Below, piece by piece: positions 1 to 4,895 of a DNA stretch of 7,060 bases. The notes beneath the pieces were generated by a model. It had not been told where the DNA came from, did not search any database, and saw nothing but the letters and a program-made list of their open reading frames with translations. Made by a program: the position numbers and the translations under genes. Origin of the DNA: an uncultured Tidjanibacter sp. (GTDB lineage: Bacteria > Bacteroidota > Bacteroidia > Bacteroidales > Rikenellaceae); contig CAKUKW010000108.1 of the NCBI GenBank assembly GCA_934663885.1, positions 1-7,060 on the forward strand, read 5' to 3'. How positions within the stretch are numbered: position 1 is the first letter of the stretch; every line of letters begins with the position of its first letter.

Positions 1-27
1 ATCCCACACCTGGTAAGAACAATAACC

Positions 28-954
28 TTACATTTTGTCGGGGAAGGGTTTAAATCCTTCCCCGAATGTTTCGTATGCATTCACCACCACCACGAAAGAC
101 TCGGGATCTATCTCTTTTATCCTTTCCTGGACAGCCGTTATCTGCCTGCGGCTTACGACAAGAAATACCATCTCCTTATCTTTACCGGTATACATACCTT
201 TTGATTTTATCAGCGTCCCGCTGCGGTCGATACCGTTTATTATATAATCCTTCATCTCTTCGGTCCGGTCAGTCATTATAAACAGCAGTTTATCGTAACT
301 GGCGCCGTCGAGCACGAAATCGAGTACCTTTGCCGAAACAAAAATCGAAATCAACGAATATAAAGGGATTTTCCAATCCTGAAGGATAAGCATACCTGTA
401 ATTACAATCACCGATTCGGTAAGGAACATCGCCGTTGAAAACTTCATTTTGGCAAACTTTACCAGCAGCATGGCCACTATATCCGTACCTCCGGACGTGG
501 CTCCGAATTTAACGATTAGCCCTACCCCGGCCCCGATTAAAACTCCACCGAAAATTGCAGCGACAAGTACATTGTCCGAGAAATCGAAATACCGGCTTAT
601 AACGCTTATCCCGTCGGCAGGATTTTCACCCATATAACTTGTAAGGGTATTCATAAATACCGGCGTAAGCAGCGCAGCGTAAACTGTTTTCGCACCGAAC
701 GCCCCTCCGAATACGATAATTCCCGTAATCATCAGCGGAATGTCGAGCATAAACCCGAAGGTTCCCGTTTGAATGGAAGGAACCACGTAATGCAATACCC
801 GTCCAAGGCCATATACACCTCCAGGAATAATCTTATAGGGATTCGTAAACAGTACAAATCCGGCGGCCATGACCAAGGCTCCAAGCGTTATCCCGATCCA
901 TGAAAACCAGAATTTGCGCGAGCGCAACCTTTGTGTGAAATTACTGAAGTTCAT
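28..954 (-). CDS. YitT family membrane protein with C-terminal DUF2179 domain
   Basis: This is a 308-residue integral membrane protein of the YitT/DUF161 family. Its molecular function is not established; some relatives have been proposed as transporters. A charged N-terminus (about residues 8-14) precedes hydrophobic segments near residues 18-37, 67-87, 89-105, 128-149, 155-169, 177-191 and 196-215. The family hallmark GATSGGTDIVA lies at residues 151-161, and the early FTNPYKIIPGGVYGLG (36-51) is also typical. Residues from about 222 to 296 form a soluble DUF2179 domain, likely cytoplasmic. The length fits the family (roughly 280-310). The ATG at 954 is preceded by A/T-rich sequence and lies about 80 nt downstream of a good -7 element. 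The gene is monocistronic as far as the window shows and diverges from the TonB_C protein gene. Family assignment is firm; substrate is unknown. Confidence 0.93.
   Translation of the reverse strand: MNFSNFTQRLRSRKFWFSWIGITLGALVMAAGFVLFTNPYKIIPGGVYGLGRVLHYVVPSIQTGTFGFMLDIPLMITGIIVFGGAFGAKTVYAALLTPVFMNTLTSYMGENPADGISVISRYFDFSDNVLVAAIFGGVLIGAGVGLIVKFGATSGGTDIVAMLLVKFAKMKFSTAMFLTESVIVITGMLILQDWKIPLYSLISIFVSAKVLDFVLDGASYDKLLFIMTDRTEEMKDYIINGIDRSGTLIKSKGMYTGKDKEMVFLVVSRRQITAVQERIKEIDPESFVVVVNAYETFGEGFKPFPDKM
38..65. repeat. Near-perfect 28-bp palindrome in the 3' end of the YitT gene
   Basis: TCGGGGAAGG (38-47) is the exact reverse complement of CCTTCCCCGA (56-65). The eight bases between them continue the symmetry apart from one pair (48/55). 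It overlaps the last codons before the stop at 28-30. No T-run follows on either strand, so a terminator role is uncertain. Confidence 0.6.
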
Positions 955-1038
955 AATTATTCCTATTACTGCCGCTTTGCCCCTGAATCATCACAACAAA
1001 ATGGCGCAGCGCAGATATTAACTTATATTGATAACATA

Positions 1039-1046
1039 CAAAAGTA
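1039..1046 (-). promoter_or_regulatory. Bacteroidetes-type -7 element for the YitT gene
   Basis: On the minus strand this reads TACTTTTG, an exact match to the Bacteroidetes TAnnTTTG -7 consensus. Transcription would start near 1032, giving a leader of about 78 nt before the start codon at 954. No clear -33 TTG is seen at the usual spacing. Confidence 0.6.
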
Positions 1047-1049
1047 CAA

Positions 1050-1089
1050 TAAATATGTTAAATATTATACTTATCGGCGTAAATATGTT
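1050..1089. repeat. 10-bp direct repeat, two copies 30 bp apart
   Basis: TAAATATGTT occurs at 1050-1059 and again at 1080-1089, a spacing of exactly 30 bp (about three helical turns). The first copy lies just upstream of the YitT -7 element and the second near or beyond its expected -33 region. The second copy overlaps an inverted repeat, GTAAATA (1079-1085) and TATTTAC (1091-1097). These could be regulator sites, but the region is AT-rich and chance is possible. Confidence 0.4.
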
Positions 1090-1166
1090 TTATTTACACA
1101 CAAAAGAACTGTTTTACAAAAATCATATTAAGGTTAAATGAATGGTTGTATAGCTAACTTATTAGT

Positions 1167-1182
1167 TTTATGCTTGCATAAA
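1167..1182. repeat. 16-bp inverted repeat, candidate operator
   Basis: TTTATGC (1167-1173) and GCATAAA (1176-1182) are perfect inverted copies separated by TT. The site sits mid-way in the divergent intergenic region, away from both candidate promoters. A dimeric regulator site is possible; nothing identifies the regulator. Confidence 0.3.
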
Positions 1183-1277
1183 GGATGAAAACATTATCAA
1201 TATAATAAAGATAAATAAGAAGTCCCATTTATTTTGGATATTAATTGTCAGTAAAATAATTTTTTGGGGAAAATTAT

Positions 1278-1285
1278 TATATTCG
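1278..1285 (+). promoter_or_regulatory. Weak -7-like element upstream of the TonB_C gene
   Basis: TATATTCG differs from the TAnnTTTG consensus at one position and would give a leader of about 36 nt before the ATG at 1327. No TTG is found at the usual -33 spacing, so this is only a candidate. Confidence 0.3.
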
Positions 1286-1326
1286 TACCGTAAAACATAA
1301 AGGCCAACTAATACACTATTTAGATT

Positions 1327-2112
1327 ATGAAAGAGAACCTCTCTATTATCCCGTTTGCCGTTTTCCTGATTTTATCCCTGCTGTGCAGCCATAGGGCGGC
1401 CGCACAGGAGCCGGTATTGCATGCCGACGTTATGCCTTTGTTCGAGGGAGGCGAGGCGGCTGATTTCGCCACATGGGTTAAAAGCCGCTGTATTTATCCT
1501 GCTGAAGCACTTTCGGAAAATATCGGGGGAAAGGTCAATTTTTCCTTCGTAGTAGACAAAAAAGGGAATGTAACGGATATTTTTATTATAGACAGCCCAC
1601 ATCAATCCTTCTCATGGGAAGTCAGGGATATAGTCGGCAATTCCCCGAAATGGACGCCGGGACAAAACGGTAAGAAAAAAGTCCCTGTAATATTTTACAT
1701 GCATATTGACTTCACGCTAAAAGAGCGGCCGGCAGACACCGGTTCGGTTTATGAGCCCGCCGGATTCGAGGGAGGCTCTCTGCCCGAGTTCAGAAAGTGG
1801 ATAGCAGGCAAAATAAAATATCCGTATGAGTTGCGTGAAGAAGGAATCCATGGATTGGTGAGAGCCAGGTTCGTAATTGAGAAAGACGGCACTCTCACAA
1901 ACGTTATTATCGACAAATCGCCCCATCCGAGTCTTTCAAAAGAGGTTCAACGGGTTCTTAAAAAATGCCCTAAGTGGACTCCCGCAAAAGTGGACGGCGA
2001 GCCAGTTAGGCTAAGATATACGTTGCCGATAGAATTCAATCCTGATGGGCTCACTCCGTCCCCCAAAGAGCGTAGGGGAGAGAAGCCCAAAATATTCGGT
2101 CCCGTTTATTAG
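1327..2112 (+). CDS. Secreted protein with two tandem TonB C-terminal domains
   Basis: The 261-residue product begins with a Sec signal peptide (hydrophobic about residues 8-20, likely cleavage after A26 in AAAQ). Two TonB_C-like domains follow. The first (about 36-130) contains FEGG, a central VDKKGNV strand and SPKWTPG. The second (about 147-237) contains FEGG, IEKDGTL and CPKWTPA. These pieces recur in Bacteroidetes TonB_C proteins. A canonical TonB has an uncleaved N-terminal anchor and a proline-rich spacer, and neither is present, so this looks like a free periplasmic or exported protein rather than an energy transducer coupled to ExbBD. Residues 241-254 (GLTPSPKERRGEKP) lie after the second domain and are encoded by a palindromic repeat-like sequence. 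Cys20 is not in a good lipobox. Domain calls are firm; the role is unknown. Confidence 0.85.
   Translation: MKENLSIIPFAVFLILSLLCSHRAAAQEPVLHADVMPLFEGGEAADFATWVKSRCIYPAEALSENIGGKVNFSFVVDKKGNVTDIFIIDSPHQSFSWEVRDIVGNSPKWTPGQNGKKKVPVIFYMHIDFTLKERPADTGSVYEPAGFEGGSLPEFRKWIAGKIKYPYELREEGIHGLVRARFVIEKDGTLTNVIIDKSPHPSLSKEVQRVLKKCPKWTPAKVDGEPVRLRYTLPIEFNPDGLTPSPKERRGEKPKIFGPVY
2047..2088 (+). repeat. REP-like palindromic sequence inside the TonB_C gene 3' end
   Basis: Three nested pairings form a hairpin: GGGCT (2047-2051) with AGCCC (2084-2088), CTC (2054-2056) with GAG (2080-2082), and TCCCC (2059-2063) with GGGGA (2075-2079). It encodes residues 241-254, including LTPSPKERRGEK, which resembles the LTPSPSPKERG-type peptides that dispersed GC-rich palindromic repeats often encode. 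It probably inserted in frame and supplied the tail of the protein; this is inference. Confidence 0.5.
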
Positions 2113-2131
2113 GTCTGTCGCCGGTTTTTCT

Positions 2132-2139
2132 TACTTTTG
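2132..2139 (+). promoter_or_regulatory. Bacteroidetes-type -7 element for the yqaA-like/aroE operon
   Basis: TACTTTTG is an exact match to TAnnTTTG, preceded by a T-rich stretch, and lies 20 nt after the TonB_C stop. Transcription would start near 2146, just before the left inverted repeat of the 157-bp element, so the message would carry the whole element in its leader. No clear -33 TTG is visible. Confidence 0.6.
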
Positions 2140-2153
2140 CAGTCGGACGTTAG

Positions 2154-2310
2154 GGCGTGTTGACATAAAACGTCTACACGGCCTTTTGACTCTTTTCGGT
2201 CTTCCTTCGGTTCTTTTCCTCGAAATACGCCCGGTATTACTTCGTAAAAGCGCCTTGAAAGACCAAGATACAATATAAAATTCAGGCGTGACGCTTTATG
2301 TCAACACGCC
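2154..2310. mobile_element. 157-bp MITE-like element with 21-bp terminal inverted repeats
   Basis: The left end (2154-2174) and the reverse complement of the right end (2290-2310) agree at 20 of 21 positions; both begin GGCGTGTTGACATAAA. The interior (about 115 bp) holds no long reading frame, and its right end contains a further small inverted repeat (AGGCGTG 2284-2290, CACGCCT 2305-2311). The size, long terminal repeats and lack of a transposase fit a miniature inverted-repeat element or a strongly deleted insertion sequence. The flanks read TTA (2150-2152) and TCA (2311-2313), which is at best a degenerate duplication. I could not assign it to an IS family. Transcribed, it could fold into a long hairpin. 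Confidence 0.6.
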
Positions 2311-2321
2311 TCAGGCTGCAG

Positions 2322-2909
2322 ATGAAATTCATAAGGAGAATATACGATTGGGTACTGCGTTGGGCCGACAGCAAATGGGGCTCGCTGGCGCTTTTCATCC
2401 TTGCTTTTATCGAAGCCAGCTTTTTCCCGGTTCCTCCCGATGTACTCCTGATAGCGCTTTGCCTGGGCAGGCCGAAGAAATCGTTACGGTACGCCTCAAT
2501 ATGCCTCGCCGGATCAGTTGCGGGAGCGGCGGCTGCATACGGATTGGGGTATTGGGCATGGGACCTGATAAACCATTGGTTCATTCCGGGGTTGTTTTCA
2601 CAGGAAGCGTTCGATTCGGTAAGGGAGCTCTATGAGAAATGGAATTTCTGGGCGGTATTTACTGCAGCATTCACTCCCATACCCTTTAAAATATTTACCC
2701 TTGCAGGCGGAGTATTCTCCATCAACTTCCCGATGTTCCTCATAGCTTGCATGATAGGCCGCGGGGCGCGTTTCTTCCTGCTCGGTTTCCTTATCCTTAA
2801 ATTCGGCCCTCCGATAAAATCATTTATCGACAAATATTTCAACTGGATCGTGCTCGCATTTACTGTGGTACTGATAGGGGGATTCCTGCTTATAAGATAT
2901 TTAATGTAA
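2322..2909 (+). CDS. YqaA-like DedA-family (SNARE-associated) membrane protein
   Basis: This is a 195-residue inner-membrane protein of the YqaA branch of the DedA/VTT family, relatives of which are linked to lipid scrambling, membrane homeostasis and envelope stress resistance. Residues are numbered from the ATG at 2322. The motif E31-xxxx-P36-x-P38-x-D40 lies in a reentrant-type hydrophobic stretch. A small-residue-rich helix (about 60-80) follows, then FTPIPFKIFTLAGG (117-130), GRGARF (146-151) and a last membrane segment (about 174-193). Members usually begin MK-x-I-R-x-x-YDW, matching the 2322 start. An in-frame ATG at 2298 would add eight residues, but it lies inside the right repeat of the 157-bp element. 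The gene ends 12 nt before aroE and probably shares its transcript. Exact substrate is unknown. Confidence 0.88.
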   Translation: MKFIRRIYDWVLRWADSKWGSLALFILAFIEASFFPVPPDVLLIALCLGRPKKSLRYASICLAGSVAGAAAAYGLGYWAWDLINHWFIPGLFSQEAFDSVRELYEKWNFWAVFTAAFTPIPFKIFTLAGGVFSINFPMFLIACMIGRGARFFLLGFLILKFGPPIKSFIDKYFNWIVLAFTVVLIGGFLLIRYLM

Positions 2910-2921
2910 CTTTCCTGAAGG

Positions 2922-3653
2922 ATGAAGACGTTCGGCTTGACAGGATACCCGCTGGGACATTCTTTTTCCGCGGAGTGGTTCGCTGAAAAATTCAGATCGG
3001 AAGGAATTGAGGATGCCAGGTACATCAACCTTCCTCTCGAAAACATAAACGGGCTCCGGCAAATGGTGAAGGATAACGACCTTGCCGGATTCAACGTAAC
3101 GTTCCCCCACAAACAAAGCATAATCCCGTTTCTTGACGAATTTTCACCGGAGGCGATAGCCATCGGGGCTGTCAACTGCGTCGTTAACAACTCCGGCAGG
3201 CTCAAAGGATACAACACCGACTGGCAGGGATTCTCCCTGTCGCTGGAAAGATTCATAGGGAAGGAAAATATAAGGGCCCTGGTATTGGGAAGCGGGGGTT
3301 CTTCCAAAGCCGTCGCGTACGCCTTAAGCGAATCAGGAATAGACTATACTATAATATCCAGGGAAAAAGGGAAAGGGATAAGCTACCACGGGCTCGACGA
3401 GACGGTAATATCGTCCAACCTGCTTATAGTAAACACCACACCTTTGGGTATGTACCCCCACATAAACAGTAAGCCCGGTATCCCATACAATTTTCTCAGG
3501 CCTGCGCATTATCTCTACGACCTGGTTTACAATCCCCCCCTTACCGCTTTCTTGTCGGAAGGACAGAAACGAGGCTGCCACACTAAAAACGGCATGGAAA
3601 TGCTCCGTCTTCAGGCGGAGTTATCGTGGAAAATATTCAGCGAAAGTTTATGA
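2922..3653 (+). CDS. aroE: Shikimate dehydrogenase
   Basis: AroE reduces 3-dehydroshikimate to shikimate, normally with NADPH, in the cytoplasmic shikimate pathway leading to chorismate and the aromatic amino acids. The 243-residue product has the family motifs in order: GYPLGHSFS (8-16) for substrate binding, NVTFPHK (58-64) with catalytic Lys64, GAVN (82-85), YNTD (97-100) with catalytic Asp100, the cofactor loop GSGGSSKA (123-130), NTTPLGM (171-177), YNP (203-205) and NGMEML (223-228). The usual NRTxxR cofactor motif is replaced by SREKGKG (146-152), so phosphate binding may differ; a simpler motif is common in short Bacteroidetes AroE proteins. At 243 residues it is slightly shorter than the E. 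coli enzyme (272). AAGG precedes the ATG by a few bases. It lies 12 nt after the YqaA-like gene. Confidence 0.95.
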   Translation: MKTFGLTGYPLGHSFSAEWFAEKFRSEGIEDARYINLPLENINGLRQMVKDNDLAGFNVTFPHKQSIIPFLDEFSPEAIAIGAVNCVVNNSGRLKGYNTDWQGFSLSLERFIGKENIRALVLGSGGSSKAVAYALSESGIDYTIISREKGKGISYHGLDETVISSNLLIVNTTPLGMYPHINSKPGIPYNFLRPAHYLYDLVYNPPLTAFLSEGQKRGCHTKNGMEMLRLQAELSWKIFSESL

Positions 3654-3669
3654 AACTTATTTCTTTTTG
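3644..3669 (+). terminator. Possible weak terminator overlapping the aroE stop codon
   Basis: AAGTTT (3644-3649) and AAACTT (3653-3658) form a 6-bp hairpin with a 3-base loop, followed by ATTTCTTTTT. The stem is A/T-rich and therefore weak. It spans both the aroE stop (3651-3653) and part of the convergent gene's stop (3657-3659). Confidence 0.3.
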
Positions 3670-3905
3670 GATTCGAACGCGAATTCGGTTTTGTCGAATT
3701 TAGCTTCCATAACCTCTTTGGCACGATCGTAATCTTCCGCGTTTACTATTATCTGTATCCCGTTTCCGAGCATCGGCATCATCGAGACTGCGGTGTCGTT
3801 GATTATCTGGTTGTCTATTCCCACAGAGTCGAGAAGCGCCTTTACCACGGCCGCCCTGTTCACAGAAGTGAATTTAGCCAATGTTACAAATTCATGCTCT
3901 TTCAT
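3657..3905 (-). CDS. DUF2007 domain protein (small putative signal-transducing protein)
   Basis: This small soluble protein has 82 residues starting MKEHEFVTLAKF. It matches DUF2007, a beta-alpha-beta-beta-alpha fold of about 65-75 residues annotated as putative signal transducing. Visible family features are a first strand (VTLAKF), a helix with AAVVKALLDSVGI, the segment IINDTAV, a GNGIQIIV strand and the final helix AEDYDRAKEVMEA. The tail is lysine-rich. The open frame extends upstream to 4031, but those 42 codons lack family similarity and the likely transcription start (near 4022) falls inside them, so the start at 3905 is preferred. The gene converges on aroE with only 3 bp between stop codons. 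It has no signal peptide. Cellular role is unknown. Confidence 0.85.
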   Translation of the reverse strand: MKEHEFVTLAKFTSVNRAAVVKALLDSVGIDNQIINDTAVSMMPMLGNGIQIIVNAEDYDRAKEVMEAKFDKTEFAFESKKK

Positions 3906-4028
3906 ATTTTTTTTATTTTTATGGTAATTCTGCGTATATATAAATATAAATATTTTTTTCACAGATGCAATCTTCGGGCCGTATTTTGCGTCTTCTTTAA
4001 AAGAAACGGGCATAATAATTGGTCTATG

Positions 4029-4036
4029 CAAAAGTA
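4029..4036 (-). promoter_or_regulatory. Bacteroidetes-type -7 element for the DUF2007 gene
   Basis: The minus strand reads TACTTTTG, the same octamer as at the YitT and YqaA-like promoters and an exact TAnnTTTG match. Transcription would begin near 4022, leaving a leader of about 117 nt before the ATG at 3905. The leader is very A/T-rich close to the start codon, as is usual for Bacteroidetes translation starts. Confidence 0.55.
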
Positions 4037-4061
4037 CACATAATTTAAAACGGAATAACTT

Positions 4062-4742
4062 ATGAAAAGGGCATTATTAATCATTTTTGCGGCTGCCGGA
4101 GTTTTATCAATGGCTGCAGCACAGGGCAGGACCGTTGATGTATCCTTAACCAATGAAAAAGGTAAACCGGTGAAAGGGCTCGAAGTATATCCTTACATTA
4201 AAGGCGACAATGAGGTATCCATATTGGAACCGGGCGGGAATGTTATCATGCAGGGCATCGAACAAGGCGATGTAATAGCGGTACTTATCGGAGACACTAT
4301 TTACGAAATACCTACCGACGGAGCCGATTCGGTCAGAATAGTAATGAAAAACAAAAACAAAATTACCGGCTATTCGATAAATGGTAATGAAATTATTACC
4401 AGGGATATGCGGTCGTACCCGGTGGAAACGGAAGAGTTGGTAAAAGGCGCTGTCGATATTGCCTCCAGCTATGCTTATCGCGACCTCAGGGAATACATCG
4501 AATCCCGGATGAGGAGCATTACTCCGGTAACGACAAACCAGGGCCTGCAACTCGTGATAAGGGGTAACGGCGGCGGACCGGCCCTGATCGTGGCCGACGG
4601 TATCACTTACACCAACTTCGACATGGTGAACGCCTTCATCAAACCGTGGCAGGTCAAATCCATAGAAGTCGACCGCATCGGCGCTTTATACGGCGACAGG
4701 GGGAAATACGGGGTTATAACCATTACGACACGCCGGGAGTAA
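4062..4742 (+). CDS. Secreted protein ending in a TonB-dependent-receptor plug-like domain, no barrel
   Basis: The 226-residue product has a Sec signal peptide (MKRALLIIFAAAGVLSMAAA, cleavage near A20-Q21). Residues about 22-97 are beta-rich, possibly an extracellular-type beta-sandwich. From about residue 124 the sequence follows a SusC-type plug: LQLVIRGNGGG (162-172), ALIVADGITY (174-183), an aspartate/asparagine-rich turn, then IEV-x8-YG-x-RG-x-x-GVITITTRR (201-225). In a full receptor this IYGSRGANGVILITTK-type segment leads into a 22-strand barrel of 600 or more residues; here a stop codon follows at once, and a strong terminator lies about 20 nt further on. A free-standing plug could bind a TonB box partner or act in envelope signalling, but this is speculation. 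The gene diverges from the DUF2007 gene. The start is supported by the signal peptide. Confidence 0.82.
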   Translation: MKRALLIIFAAAGVLSMAAAQGRTVDVSLTNEKGKPVKGLEVYPYIKGDNEVSILEPGGNVIMQGIEQGDVIAVLIGDTIYEIPTDGADSVRIVMKNKNKITGYSINGNEIITRDMRSYPVETEELVKGAVDIASSYAYRDLREYIESRMRSITPVTTNQGLQLVIRGNGGGPALIVADGITYTNFDMVNAFIKPWQVKSIEVDRIGALYGDRGKYGVITITTRRE

Positions 4743-4763
4743 GGAAATTACTATCCGGCAATT

Positions 4764-4797
4764 ATAAAAGGGGCAGGAATATTCCTGCCCCTTTTAT
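4764..4797. terminator. Rho-independent terminator, 34-bp perfect palindrome
   Basis: The sequence is a perfect palindrome centred between 4780 and 4781, with a GC core (GGGGCAGG/CCTGCCCC) flanked by an A-tract on one side and TTTT on the other, the form of a terminator working in both directions. It starts 21 nt after the plug-protein stop and separates that gene from the GH92 gene. Confidence 0.88.
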
Positions 4798-4851
4798 GTA
4801 TTTATTATACCGTTCGACAGGCTATTCAATAAAATTCTCCCTGCAAATCAT

Positions 4852-4859
4852 TATATTTG
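4852..4859 (+). promoter_or_regulatory. Bacteroidetes-type -7 element for the GH92 gene
   Basis: TATATTTG matches TAnnTTTG exactly, placing transcription start near 4866 and a leader of about 30 nt before the ATG at 4896. It lies between the upstream terminator and the gene, so the GH92 gene probably has its own transcript. A second TTTG (4887-4890) is too near the start codon to serve. Confidence 0.5.
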
Positions 4860-4895
4860 TTAGTTCTTTAAGTATAACTTATATCCTTTGGATTC

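Larger units (their letters stand above)
955..1326. other. AT-rich divergent intergenic region
   Basis: These 372 bp separate the divergent YitT and TonB_C genes. They hold a minus-strand -7 element (1039-1046), a 10-bp direct repeat with 30-bp spacing (1050-1059 and 1080-1089), inverted repeats at 1079-1097 and 1167-1182, and a weak plus-strand promoter candidate near 1278-1285. I see no convincing coding sequence, tRNA or riboswitch. A 66-codon open frame (931-1131, plus) has no recognisable protein character. Confidence 0.7.

Noticed and set aside
931..1131. 66-codon plus-strand frame in the divergent intergenic region
   Set aside because: It begins inside the YitT gene, has low-complexity Tyr/Lys-rich composition from AT-rich DNA, and overlaps the YitT promoter.
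2175..2289. Transposase remnant inside the 157-bp element
   Set aside because: On the minus strand a short frame reads YRAYFEEKNRRKTEKSQKAV before a stop, but it is about 20 codons with a stop just upstream, too short to support a coding call.
2154..2310. CRISPR or retron-type repeat structure
   Set aside because: There is a single pair of inverted ends with no repeat-spacer array, and no reverse transcriptase or cas gene in the window.
2288..2635. 115-codon plus-strand frame overlapping the YqaA-like gene
   Set aside because: It is a different frame of a well-supported membrane protein gene and starts inside the terminal inverted repeat.
2630..3307. 225-codon open frame on the minus strand
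   Set aside because: It is antisense to the YqaA-like gene and aroE, both well supported, and has no recognisable protein features.
3906..4031. 42-codon N-terminal extension of the DUF2007 protein
   Set aside because: The extension shows no family similarity, is AT-rich near the inner start, and most likely lies across the transcription start.
4019..4048. TTG, 19-nt spacer and TAATTTAA as a plus-strand promoter for the plug protein
   Set aside because: The -7 part has two mismatches to the consensus, and the implied leader before 4062 would be only a few nucleotides. No better promoter was found for this gene.
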